DNA of 64,000 nucleotides from Cetobacterium sp. 8H (GTDB taxonomy: Bacteria > Fusobacteriota > Fusobacteriia > Fusobacteriales > Fusobacteriaceae): contig NZ_JACHTG010000003.1 in assembly GCF_014250675.1 (NCBI RefSeq), positions 372,001-436,000 of the forward strand, read 5' to 3'. Below, in pieces: positions 7,416 through 15,921 of this stretch (position 1 is its first letter; every line of letters starts with the position of its first letter). The translations under genes were made by a program, and so were the position numbers. The notes below the pieces were generated by a model. The model did not search any database and was not told where the DNA came from. It saw nothing but the letters and a program-made list of their open reading frames with translations.

Positions 7416-9605
7416 TTACATATGTTTAACTCTATTTATAACCTCTTTTTGTTTACCTTTATTAAATGGTCTAGCATCAGGTTGTGCAAGGTATCCACAT
7501 ACTCTTCTTATAACGTTCATTTTAGTTGAGTCATGGTTTCCACATTGAGGGCATTCAAAACCTCTTTCAGTAGCTAAAAATTCACCATTAAAATCACACA
7601 CATGACATTTGTCAACTGGTTGATTTATTCCCATGTAATGGATTCCAATAGATTTAGCATATTTAAGCACTTCATAAACAGCTTCTAAGTTATTTTTTAG
7701 AGAGTCTGTTTCAATATAACTTATATGTCCTCCAGAAGCTAAAGTATGTCCAGGAGCTTCAAGTCTTAACTTTTCAAAAGGACTTATTTTAATTTTAGAA
7801 GAAACATGGAATGAGTTATCATAATATTCTTTATCAGTTATCCCTTCGATTACACCAAATTCTTTTAAATCAATTTGAGCAAATCTATCACAAAGTGATT
7901 CTGAAGGTGTAGAGTAAAGAGCAAATCCAAGATTAGTTTCATCCTTAAATTGCTTAACTTTTTTAGATATATAATCTAGTATCTTAAAAGTTTTTTCATA
8001 AGAAGTCTCATCTAAAGCAAAGTTTTTACCGTATAATAATTCAGAAACTTCACTTAAACCAATATAACCAATAGAGATTGTTGAATATCCACCCCAAACT
8101 AAATCTTTGATGGTGTCCTTAGGTTGTTTTTCAGCTAAAGCCCCAGCCATCCAAAGAATAGGTGCTATTTCAGCAGGTGTATTCTCTAAATATTTTGCTC
8201 TAAAAATACTATTTTCTTTACAAATATCTAAAATTTCATCTAACTCTTTATAGAATCCAGCTTCGTTGCCTCTATTTTTAATGGCAATTCTAGGAAGATT
8301 TATAGATGTTGCACCTAAATTAAATCTACCTGAATATTTTTCAATACCATTTTCATCAAACCAAGGAGAAAGGAAAGCTCTACATCCCATAGGATATACA
8401 ACAGTTTCTTTTTTTAACTGCTCTGGAGTAATAAATAAGATATCTGGATAAACTGATTTTGTCATACATTCAAAGGCAATTTGTGAGATATCCCAGTTAG
8501 GATCTTCAGGAGCAAAGTTTAAACCTTCAGAAACAGCATAAACTATTTTAGGGAAAATTGCAGTTTCTTTTTTGGCTCCAAATCCCTCCATTCTAGTTTT
8601 AAATATAAATCTTTGTACTAGTCTTCCTTCCCAAGAAGTCTCAGTACCTATTCCAACTGTCGTAAAAGGCGTTTGACCATTAACTGTAGATAAACTGTTA
8701 ATCTCATATTCAAGGCCTTGCATAGCCTGTTTTACAGAGTCCTCAGTCATATCAGTAGCATATTCGAATGCTCCTGGATAAGAAGCTCTTAAATTTTCGT
8801 TAGAGTGCGTAATTTCGTTGTTAGAAAGAATTGAGGCAATTTCTTCAGGAGATATTCTATCAACATATTTTAAACCTCTAGAGAAATGCTTTCTAAAGCT
8901 TTTTATTATATAAGGAACTAAAGCTCTATCTAAATAAGGGATTGAACATCCACCATAAGTGTTTGATGAAACTGAGGCAATTATCTGTACGATATGCCCA
9001 ACTGCAACATCAACAGAGTTAGGTTCTAGCATTTTTGCATTACCAATGTTGCATCCACCTTTTAGCATTTGTTCTATATTTACAAGCTCACAGTTAGTCT
9101 CTCTAAAAAGAAGATAGTCTAAATCATGAATATGTATTCTTCCACTTTCGTGTGCTTCTTTTAAATGTTTTGGTAACATTCTATTGATATAATAATCTTT
9201 AGATGAAATTCCAGCAAGTAAATCTCTTTGTACAGAGATAGTTTTTCCATCTTTATTTGCATTTTCATTAAGGATATCTTGGTTAGATGCATCGATAAGT
9301 TCACCTATTTTTTTATAAATAACATCCTCTTTTTTTCTTAACTCAGTTTTAATAGTACGGTATTCTTGATAAGATAGGGCAATATCTTTTTCAGAAGATG
9401 CCATCAGTTTTTTTACAACCAAATCCTGAATTTCTTCCACAGTCATTTTAGGAACATCTAAATTTTCAATTTGTGATGCTATTTTTTCGACTAAATCCAT
9501 GTTAACTGGCTTTTCTTTTTGATTAAAAGACATAGTAATTGCTCTAACGATTCTACTTTTATCAAAGTTTACAGTTGAGCCGTCTCTTTTAATAACTTCT
9601 TTCAA
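7416..9605 (-). CDS. nrdD: Anaerobic ribonucleoside-triphosphate reductase
   Basis: This is the oxygen-sensitive class III ribonucleotide reductase that makes deoxynucleotides. An ATP-cone domain occupies the first 90 residues (VIKRDGSTVNFDKSRIVRAI), followed by the long glycyl-radical barrel. The C-terminal zinc site is CHVCDFNG...CPQCGNHD, and the radical site is RRVCGYLAQP. I place the start at the TTG at 9605 (729 residues). The GTG at 9614 lies inside the ribosome site GAGGTGAG, which sits 7 nt before this TTG. It is followed by nrdG. A promoter (9642-9670) and NrdR boxes lie upstream. Confidence 0.93.
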   Translation of the reverse strand: MKEVIKRDGSTVNFDKSRIVRAITMSFNQKEKPVNMDLVEKIASQIENLDVPKMTVEEIQDLVVKKLMASSEKDIALSYQEYRTIKTELRKKEDVIYKKIGELIDASNQDILNENANKDGKTISVQRDLLAGISSKDYYINRMLPKHLKEAHESGRIHIHDLDYLLFRETNCELVNIEQMLKGGCNIGNAKMLEPNSVDVAVGHIVQIIASVSSNTYGGCSIPYLDRALVPYIIKSFRKHFSRGLKYVDRISPEEIASILSNNEITHSNENLRASYPGAFEYATDMTEDSVKQAMQGLEYEINSLSTVNGQTPFTTVGIGTETSWEGRLVQRFIFKTRMEGFGAKKETAIFPKIVYAVSEGLNFAPEDPNWDISQIAFECMTKSVYPDILFITPEQLKKETVVYPMGCRAFLSPWFDENGIEKYSGRFNLGATSINLPRIAIKNRGNEAGFYKELDEILDICKENSIFRAKYLENTPAEIAPILWMAGALAEKQPKDTIKDLVWGGYSTISIGYIGLSEVSELLYGKNFALDETSYEKTFKILDYISKKVKQFKDETNLGFALYSTPSESLCDRFAQIDLKEFGVIEGITDKEYYDNSFHVSSKIKISPFEKLRLEAPGHTLASGGHISYIETDSLKNNLEAVYEVLKYAKSIGIHYMGINQPVDKCHVCDFNGEFLATERGFECPQCGNHDSTKMNVIRRVCGYLAQPDARPFNKGKQKEVINRVKHM

Positions 9606-9641
9606 AAAACTCACCTCATAATTTTATTTTTATATTTTAAT

Positions 9642-9670
9642 ATTATACACACTTTCACAGAATTCTACAA
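9642..9670 (-). promoter_or_regulatory. Promoter for nrdDG
   Basis: Minus-strand TTGTAG (9670-9665) and TATAAT (9647-9642) are separated by 17 bp, about 37 bp before the proposed nrdD start. Confidence 0.65.
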
Positions 9671-9817
9671 ACTTATAAAAAAGTAAAAATAGTTAAAAAA
9701 ATGGTTAAAAAAAAATATTTGACAGAAAAATATAGAGTTAGTAACGAAAAGTTAAGCTGAAAAAATAATCAAATAAAAAAAAATAGAGCAAAAAAAAGTC
9801 ATATAAAATTTTAAAAA

Positions 9818-9865
9818 ACACAATATATATTGTTTGTTTCAAAAAACTAACACAATATATAGTGT
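9818..9865. promoter_or_regulatory. Tandem NrdR boxes upstream of nrdD
   Basis: Two 16-bp sites, ACACAATATATATTGT (9818-9833) and ACACAATATATAGTGT (9850-9865), match the known NrdR operator pattern ACAC-AT-rich-GTGT. Their 32-bp centre spacing (about three helical turns) is the arrangement bound by the repressor NrdR. They lie in the 361-bp gap between nrdD and the aminopeptidase gene, about 150 bp upstream of the best nrdD promoter. The rest of this gap is A/T-tract DNA, with a likely -10 box (TATAGT, 9926-9931) for the rightward gene. Confidence 0.8.
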
Positions 9866-9966
9866 TTCGTAAAAAAAACTATATAAGAAAATAAAAAATA
9901 AATAAAAAATATTAAAAAAATGTGATATAGTTATTTTTAAATACTTATAAATAAGGAGGGGTTTAT

Positions 9967-11352
9967 TTGTTTGAAAAAAATATTTATGTTTCAAGAAGAA
10001 AAAAATTAAAAGAATTAGTTAAAAATGGTCTGATAATAATTATGGGAAACTCAGAATCGCCAATGTCTTATAAAGACAATGCATATAATTTTATTCAAGA
10101 TTCTACTTTTTTATATTACTTTGGTTTAAATTCTCCAGATTTAATTGGAGTGATAGATGTAGAAACTGGAGAGGAGTATATTTTTGGAAAAGAGTTTACT
10201 TTAGATGATATTGTTTGGATGGGACAACAAAAGACCTTTAAAGAAAGATCTGAGGAAGTTGGAATTGAAAAGTTTAAAGAAAAAAATGAGCTTTTAGAAT
10301 TGATAGAAAATACAAAAAAACTAAATAAAAAAATTCATTATACAAATCAATATCGTCTTGAGAATACAATATTTCTTTCTGAATTATTAGAAATTAATTA
10401 TAAGCAGATAAATCTAGAATACTCTGAGATACTAGTTGAATCGATAATAAAGATGAGAAGTATAAAAACAGAAGAGGAAATTGCTGAGTTAGAAAGAGCT
10501 ACAAATGTAACAAGAGAGATGCATATAGAAGCAATGAAAAAAGTTAAGCCTGGAATGAAAGAGTATGAATTGGTTGCAATCTTAGAATATATAGCAAAAA
10601 AATATAATGGAACAACATCATTTCATACTATTTGCACAATCAATGGACAAATTTTGCATAACCATTGTCATGAGAACGAATTAAAAGATGGTGATTTAGT
10701 TCTTTTAGATTGTGGAGCTAGATTAGATAATGGATATTGTGGAGATATGACAACGGTATTCCCAGTATCAGGAAAATTTTCAGTAGAGCAAAAAGAGATA
10801 TATAGCTTATTAATAGCAATGTTTGAGAAAGCGGAAAAATGTACAAAGCCAGGAGTGACAAATAAAGAAGTCCATTTAGAGGTATGTAAAGTTCTTGCGG
10901 AAGGAATGGTAAAAAAGGGGCTGTTAAAAGGTTCAGTTGAAGAGATTGTGAAAGCTGGAGCTCATGCACTATTTTTCCCACACGGTTTAGGACATATGAT
11001 AGGTTTAGATGTTCATGATATGGAAAACTTTGGTGAAAATAAAGTGGGATATGATGAAAAAATTGAAAGAAGTAGTCAGTTTGGTTTAAAATCTTTAAGA
11101 ATGGGAAAAGAACTTAAACCAGGGTATGTTTTAACGATAGAACCAGGAATTTATTTTATCCCTGAACTTATAGAGAAATGGAAAGCTCAGGAGCTTCATA
11201 AAGAGTTTATAAATTATGATGAAGTAGAAAAATATAAACATTTTGGTGGAATGAGATATGAAGGAGATTTCTTGATTACAGAAAATGGTTCAAGAAGACT
11301 TGGAAATAAAATGCCAAAATCTATAGAAGAAATAGAAAGTTTAATGAAATAA
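9967..11352 (+). CDS. pepP: Xaa-Pro aminopeptidase (M24B family)
   Basis: This 461-residue protein has an N-terminal aminopeptidase P domain (YVSRRKKLKELVKNGLIIIMGNSE) and a C-terminal pita-bread metallopeptidase domain. Metal ligands are visible in DCGARLDNGYCGDMTTVFP (two Asp), PHGLGHMIGLDVHD (His), TIEPGIYF (Glu) and YEGDFLIT (Glu). It removes N-terminal residues that precede proline. The start is a TTG, with AAGGAGGGG ideally placed upstream and no in-frame ATG nearby. It is monocistronic with its own terminator. Confidence 0.9.
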   Translation: MFEKNIYVSRRKKLKELVKNGLIIIMGNSESPMSYKDNAYNFIQDSTFLYYFGLNSPDLIGVIDVETGEEYIFGKEFTLDDIVWMGQQKTFKERSEEVGIEKFKEKNELLELIENTKKLNKKIHYTNQYRLENTIFLSELLEINYKQINLEYSEILVESIIKMRSIKTEEEIAELERATNVTREMHIEAMKKVKPGMKEYELVAILEYIAKKYNGTTSFHTICTINGQILHNHCHENELKDGDLVLLDCGARLDNGYCGDMTTVFPVSGKFSVEQKEIYSLLIAMFEKAEKCTKPGVTNKEVHLEVCKVLAEGMVKKGLLKGSVEEIVKAGAHALFFPHGLGHMIGLDVHDMENFGENKVGYDEKIERSSQFGLKSLRMGKELKPGYVLTIEPGIYFIPELIEKWKAQELHKEFINYDEVEKYKHFGGMRYEGDFLITENGSRRLGNKMPKSIEEIESLMK

Positions 11353-11360
11353 AGATAGAA

Positions 11361-11399
11361 AAAGGTCACTAGTTAGAATTTCAGCTAGTGACCTTTTTT
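11361..11399. terminator. Bidirectional terminator after pepP
   Basis: AAAGGTCACTAG (11361-11372) pairs with CTAGTGACCTTT (from 11385) and is followed by T. A 12-nt loop separates the arms. It also serves the convergent Tsx-like gene. Confidence 0.85.
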
Positions 11400-11401
11400 A
11401 T

Positions 11402-12238
11402 TTAAAACATTATAGCATAGTGAATACCATATGATTGATTATTTTTATTAGAAGTAAATTGATCCACTTGAGAAAAGTGGTTATTAATTTGATAAGTGTA
11501 ACTCACAGAAAAATTATCATTTATAAAAAATCTGATTTGGTTTTGCCATTGTAAGGAGTCATGTGTATCATTAGTTGAGTTTGTTTTAGCTCCGAAATCA
11601 TAGTCTAACCACCCACTAAACCCTAATTTCATACCATTTTCAAATTTGTGGAAAGTTCCACCATAAGCAACATTGAAAAGATATCCATCCCATTCATTTT
11701 CATTTCTTCCATAATTTCTATCAACATATCTCGCATATAGATTTGTTTTGAAATAATCAAATTTTAAGTATTTTAATTGAGGAATTGTGACATAGTTTCC
11801 AAGACCGATATAATGTTTTTCAATTCCTTTATTTTTTCCCCACTCAAAACCTCTTACATTGTCATAATCAAATTGATATGCAATAAACCATTCGTTTATT
11901 GGACCAACAGATAAATCGTAACCAGTAAGACCATCAATAGAAATTCTAGGAGTGAACTCTGCGTAGGTATAGTTATCATCAACACCATTTTTATCACTTA
12001 AATTAGAATTTTTAAAGATATTAGAACGGTCAACAAACCAATAAAGATCTAATAAATTATATCTAGTAGTTCCTTGAATTTCAAAAAGAAAGTCTTTTTC
12101 AGAATCCCCAAATCCATTAGGTAATGCATTCCCTTTAATAAGGCTTCCTTCTAAAAGAGTAAAGTTCCAAGGTTCATACTTAGCAAAAGCTAAAGTTGGT
12201 AGTAGTAATGAACCGACAAGTAAAGTTTTTTTTAACAC
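11402..12238 (-). CDS. Tsx/OmpK-type outer-membrane nucleoside channel
   Basis: This 278-residue protein has a signal peptide (residues 1-19, ending AFA) and then alternating aromatic/polar strands. YEPWNFTLLEGSLIKGN, DKNGVDDNYTYAEFTPRISIDGLTG and a C-terminal strand ending in aromatic-x-Phe (YAIMF) are typical of outer-membrane beta-barrels of the Tsx/OmpK family. These form narrow channels, classically for nucleosides. Its presence supports a two-membrane host. It lies 9 bp downstream of the CobD-like gene and is probably co-transcribed with it. Confidence 0.83.
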   Translation of the reverse strand: MLKKTLLVGSLLLPTLAFAKYEPWNFTLLEGSLIKGNALPNGFGDSEKDFLFEIQGTTRYNLLDLYWFVDRSNIFKNSNLSDKNGVDDNYTYAEFTPRISIDGLTGYDLSVGPINEWFIAYQFDYDNVRGFEWGKNKGIEKHYIGLGNYVTIPQLKYLKFDYFKTNLYARYVDRNYGRNENEWDGYLFNVAYGGTFHKFENGMKLGFSGWLDYDFGAKTNSTNDTHDSLQWQNQIRFFINDNFSVSYTYQINNHFSQVDQFTSNKNNQSYGIHYAIMF

Positions 12239-12247
12239 TGTTCCTCC

Positions 12248-13336
12248 CTAAATAATAACGTTGTTTATAAAAGTACTAATCTCTATCAATAAGAGCTTAA
12301 TCTGTTCCTCAGTTAAAACACAAACACGGAAAAATTTATTATTAAGACCATCAAAAGACTCCGCTTTTCTGATAATAATACATTTTTTAGCAAGATAATC
12401 GTATAAATCATTTGCATCATATTTATCGCTTAAAATTTCACATAATAAGAAATTACTTTTGCTTTCATAGACTTTTAAAGTGGGTATATTTTTTAAGCCG
12501 TTATAAAGAAGCGAAAAATTTTCATAAAATTTATTGTGACACATCCTTATAAATTCTGAATCTTTAAACATTGCTTCTCCCATTATTGAAGCAAAAATAT
12601 TGATATTCCAAAGATTTGGAAGGTTTGATATTTTTGCTAAAAGAGAACCAGATGAAATAATTGCATATCCCAATCTAATTCCAGGTGTTGAAAAAAACTT
12701 TGATGTTCCTCTAATAACGATGATATTGTCATTATTTTCAACTAAGGAGATCGCTGAAGTATTTTTAAAATCAGTAAATTCAATATATGTCTCATCAATC
12801 ATGATGGGATTTTTAAAATTTAAAATAAGTTTATTTAACTCTTCAATAGTAATAAGTTGTCCAGTAGGGTTATTAGGATTACATATGACAATCATATCAA
12901 AATTTTCCTTTTTAATAAGAGCTCCAATATCTTCAATATTAATTTTAAAATCATTTTCTTTTTTATAAAAGAATTTTGTTATCTTTGAACCTACTTTATT
13001 TAATTCTTTTTCGTATTCAGAGTAAGCAGGAGATAAAAGAAGAGTATTTTTAGGATTAATTGTTTTTATAGATGAAGATATAAGTTCAGTTGCTCCACTT
13101 CCAAGAACAATACTATCTATATTACAACTACAGTAATCAGAAATACTTTTTTTTAATTCAGAGTAGTCTGGATCTGGATATATGCTAGCTTTATTTAAAT
13201 TATTCCTAAGTTCTTTAAGACCCATTGGGCTTAATCCAAAAGGATTTATATTAGAACTAAAATCTATAATATTTTCTTCAGTAACACCTAGTGTTTCAGA
13301 TAATTGATGTAGATTTGCTCCATGATTATTTTTCAT
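12248..13336 (-). CDS. CobD-like threonine-phosphate decarboxylase / PLP aminotransferase family
   Basis: This 362-residue fold-type I PLP enzyme opens NHGANLHQL...IIDFSSNINPFGLSP, typical of threonine-phosphate decarboxylase (CobD) and its histidinol-phosphate aminotransferase relatives. Other features are SGATELI, NPNNPTGQLI, MIDETYIEF and RGTSKFFSTPGIRLGY, with the PLP-binding Lys in TSK and the Arg. CobD makes aminopropanol phosphate for cobalamin. I chose the ATG at 13336 because GGAGGGAG lies 5 bp before it; an upstream extension to 13396 has no ribosome site. No other cobalamin gene is in the window, so the substrate is uncertain. A Tsx-like channel follows. Confidence 0.75.
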   Translation of the reverse strand: MKNNHGANLHQLSETLGVTEENIIDFSSNINPFGLSPMGLKELRNNLNKASIYPDPDYSELKKSISDYCSCNIDSIVLGSGATELISSSIKTINPKNTLLLSPAYSEYEKELNKVGSKITKFFYKKENDFKINIEDIGALIKKENFDMIVICNPNNPTGQLITIEELNKLILNFKNPIMIDETYIEFTDFKNTSAISLVENNDNIIVIRGTSKFFSTPGIRLGYAIISSGSLLAKISNLPNLWNINIFASIMGEAMFKDSEFIRMCHNKFYENFSLLYNGLKNIPTLKVYESKSNFLLCEILSDKYDANDLYDYLAKKCIIIRKAESFDGLNNKFFRVCVLTEEQIKLLLIEISTFINNVII

Positions 13337-13446
13337 AAAACTCCCTCCAAATATAAGAATATAAACTATTTTAACAAATATAGTTTTTTTTTGCAAAAGA
13401 ATGTTATAAAATATAAAGATAACAAAATGAAAAAGGGGAATTTATA

Positions 13447-14418
13447 ATGAGAAATCCAAAAGTAGTTGTAATAGGAGGAGGAAGTGGACTTTCTGTAGTT
13501 TTAAGAGGGTTGAAACACTTTCCAATTGATATAACAGCAATTGTTTCAGTTGCTGATAGTGGAGGAAGTAGCGGTATTTTAAAAAAAGAATTCAATATAC
13601 CAGCTCCTGGAGATTTAAGAAATGTTATGATTGCACTTAGTAATGTAGAACCTTTAATCGAAGAAGTTTTTCAATATAGATTTAAGGAGAATTCATCAAT
13701 AGGAGCACATCCATTAGGAAATCTTTTGATAACAGCCATGACTGAAATAACTGGAGATGTTCAAATAGCATTAAGAAAACTTAGAAAATTATTTAATATA
13801 AAGGGGAAAATATTACCAGCTACTTTGCAAAAGATAGAATTGATAGCAGAAAAAGAGAGTGGGGGATTTGTATTTGGAGAATCAGATATTCCTGTTTTGG
13901 GTGAAAGAATAAAAAGAGTTTTTTACGACGGAGAGGTCAATAGTCCAAAAGAAAATATAAAGGCTATAGAAGAGGCTGATTTGATTGTATTTTCGATAGG
14001 AAGTTTATACACAAGTATCATACCAAATTTACTTTTAGGTAACATGCAAGAGGCATTAAAGAGCTCTAAAGCTAGAAAAATATATATTTGTAATGCTATG
14101 TGTCAAATGGGGGAGACTGAAAACTATAGTGTGGCAGATCATATAGAATCAATAAATAGACATGTTGGCTATGATATGATTGATAGAGTTATAGTTAATT
14201 CTGTTGGTATAGAAAAAGAAATAATAGACAGATATGAGGCGGATGGAAGAGTTCCAGTAAAAATAGATTTAGATAGATTGAAAAAAATGAGAGTTAAAGT
14301 GATACAAGAGCCGCTAGTAAAAATAGATAGCGAAAAAAGAGTTAGACACCTTTCATATAAGTTAGCTGCTGTTATATATTCACAGATAGATAATTTAGAA
14401 GAATTTTATGAAGAATAA
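13447..14418 (+). CDS. yvcK: YvcK/CofD-like gluconeogenesis factor
   Basis: This 323-residue protein matches the YvcK (GlmR) family. GGGSGLSVVLRGLK is the nucleotide-binding loop (about residues 9-22), followed by VADSGGSSGILKKEFN, PAPGDLRNVMIALSNVEP and GAHPLGNLLITA. In Gram-positives YvcK binds UDP-GlcNAc and supports cell-wall precursor supply and growth on gluconeogenic carbon sources. The usual yvcJ and whiA neighbours are absent. An aminopeptidase gene follows after 11 bp. Confidence 0.9.
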   Translation: MRNPKVVVIGGGSGLSVVLRGLKHFPIDITAIVSVADSGGSSGILKKEFNIPAPGDLRNVMIALSNVEPLIEEVFQYRFKENSSIGAHPLGNLLITAMTEITGDVQIALRKLRKLFNIKGKILPATLQKIELIAEKESGGFVFGESDIPVLGERIKRVFYDGEVNSPKENIKAIEEADLIVFSIGSLYTSIIPNLLLGNMQEALKSSKARKIYICNAMCQMGETENYSVADHIESINRHVGYDMIDRVIVNSVGIEKEIIDRYEADGRVPVKIDLDRLKKMRVKVIQEPLVKIDSEKRVRHLSYKLAAVIYSQIDNLEEFYEE

Positions 14419-14429
14419 AGGAGGAGATT

Positions 14430-15824
14430 ATGTTATTAAAAAAAGAAAACGGTTGGAAAAATGAAGCGGTAGTAGAAAAAAAGGAAATCTTTAAATTTTG
14501 TGAAGAATACAAAAGATCTTTAGATTTAGGAAAAACTGAGAGAGAATATGTTAAGTATGGTCTTTCTTTAGCAAAATCACATGGATTTGTTTGTGCTAGC
14601 ACAAAAGAAACTTTAGAGGCTGGGGACAAGGTTTATTATGTAAATAGAGAAAAAAATATAGTTTTAGCTGTTATTGGACAAGAGGATATAACAAAGGGAA
14701 TAAACTATGTAGTTTCTCATATAGACTCACCAAGAATAGATTTAAAACAAAATCCATTGTATGAAGAGTTAGAACTTGCATATATGAAAACGCACTATTA
14801 TGGTGGAATAAAAAAATATCAATGGGCTTCAATTCCTTTATCTCTACATGGAATAGTTATATTATCTAATGGAGAGAAAAAAGAGATAATTATAGGAGAA
14901 AGAGACGAAGATCCAGTATTTACTATACCTGATTTATTACCTCACTTAGCTGCAAAGTATCAAGGAGAAAGAAAAACTGGTGAAGTTATAAAAGGAGAAG
15001 AGCTACAAATTATTGTAGGAACTATACCAACAACATTAAAAGATGACAGTATAAAAGAGATGGTAAAATATTCAGTTTTAGAAGAGTTAAATAAAGCTTA
15101 TGGAATGATTGAAGAAGACTTTATATCTGCAGAATTACAGCTTGTTCCAGCATTTAAAGCTAAAGATGTTGGACTTGATAGATCTTTAATTGGAGCTTAT
15201 GGTCAAGATGATAGAATTTGTGGATATACATCATTAAAAGCAATTATAGATATAGAAGGAATTCCTGTAAAGACAGCAGTTTGTTTCTTAGCAGACAAAG
15301 AGGAAACTGGTTCTAATGGATCTACAGGATTACAATCAAACTATTTGGAGTATTTTACAGCGGATTTAATAAGTAAGAGAAAGTTAAACTATTCAGATTT
15401 AGATTTGAGAAGAACTCTTTGGAATTCAAATGCGTTGTCATCAGATGTAAATGCAGCGGTAGACCCATTATTTAAAGGAGTACACGACTGTCAAAATGCA
15501 GCTAAGTTAAATTATGGAATAGTTGTAACAAAATTTACAGGATCGAGAGGAAAGAGTGGAACTAACGATGCTGATGCAGAATATGTATGGAGCATTAGGA
15601 ACCTATTAAATACTGCAGGAATTATTTGGCAAACAGGTGAATTAGGAAAAGTAGACGAAGGTGGAGGGGGAACAGTTGCAAAGTTCTTAGCAGAAGTTGG
15701 AATAAAAACTATAGATGTAGGACCAGCTTTACTAGCTATGCACTCACCTTTTGAAGTTTCATCAAAATTAGATATATACGAAACATATAGAACATATAAA
15801 GTATTTTTTGAAAAAATGAATTAA
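14430..15824 (+). CDS. M18-family aminopeptidase
   Basis: This 464-residue protein is an M18 zinc aminopeptidase of the Aminopeptidase I / ApeA group. Metal and active-site segments are VSHIDSPRIDLK (His, Asp), DKEETGSNGSTG (tandem Glu), DVNAAVDP and LLAMHSPFEVSS (last His ligand). It releases N-terminal residues from peptides in the cytoplasm. GGAGGAG lies 6 bp upstream. It is tightly linked to yvcK (11-bp gap), and I see no terminator directly after it. Confidence 0.9.
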   Translation: MLLKKENGWKNEAVVEKKEIFKFCEEYKRSLDLGKTEREYVKYGLSLAKSHGFVCASTKETLEAGDKVYYVNREKNIVLAVIGQEDITKGINYVVSHIDSPRIDLKQNPLYEELELAYMKTHYYGGIKKYQWASIPLSLHGIVILSNGEKKEIIIGERDEDPVFTIPDLLPHLAAKYQGERKTGEVIKGEELQIIVGTIPTTLKDDSIKEMVKYSVLEELNKAYGMIEEDFISAELQLVPAFKAKDVGLDRSLIGAYGQDDRICGYTSLKAIIDIEGIPVKTAVCFLADKEETGSNGSTGLQSNYLEYFTADLISKRKLNYSDLDLRRTLWNSNALSSDVNAAVDPLFKGVHDCQNAAKLNYGIVVTKFTGSRGKSGTNDADAEYVWSIRNLLNTAGIIWQTGELGKVDEGGGGTVAKFLAEVGIKTIDVGPALLAMHSPFEVSSKLDIYETYRTYKVFFEKMN

Positions 15825-15870
15825 TAAGAGGCCACTTTTAAAATAAATAAAAAAAGACTTCCATTTTGCA

Positions 15871-15899
15871 ATAACACGTGTTATTATAACATATGTTAT
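15871..15899. promoter_or_regulatory. Two tandem perfect 14-bp palindromes upstream of the FabK/NMO gene
   Basis: ATAACACGTGTTAT (15871-15884) and ATAACATATGTTAT (15886-15899) are both perfect palindromes. They share the half-site ATAACA and are set 15 bp apart, 22 bp before the start codon. The arrangement suggests two repressor dimers, MarR- or TetR-like, binding side by side. I cannot place the -35/-10 boxes securely. Confidence 0.6.
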
Positions 15900-15921
15900 T
15901 AAATGTGGAGGTGAATTTACA

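Noticed and set aside
9671-9966. A/T-tract region considered as a replication origin or transposon remnant
   Set aside because: No DnaA-box cluster, no terminal repeats and no integrase; the NrdR boxes and promoters explain its role.
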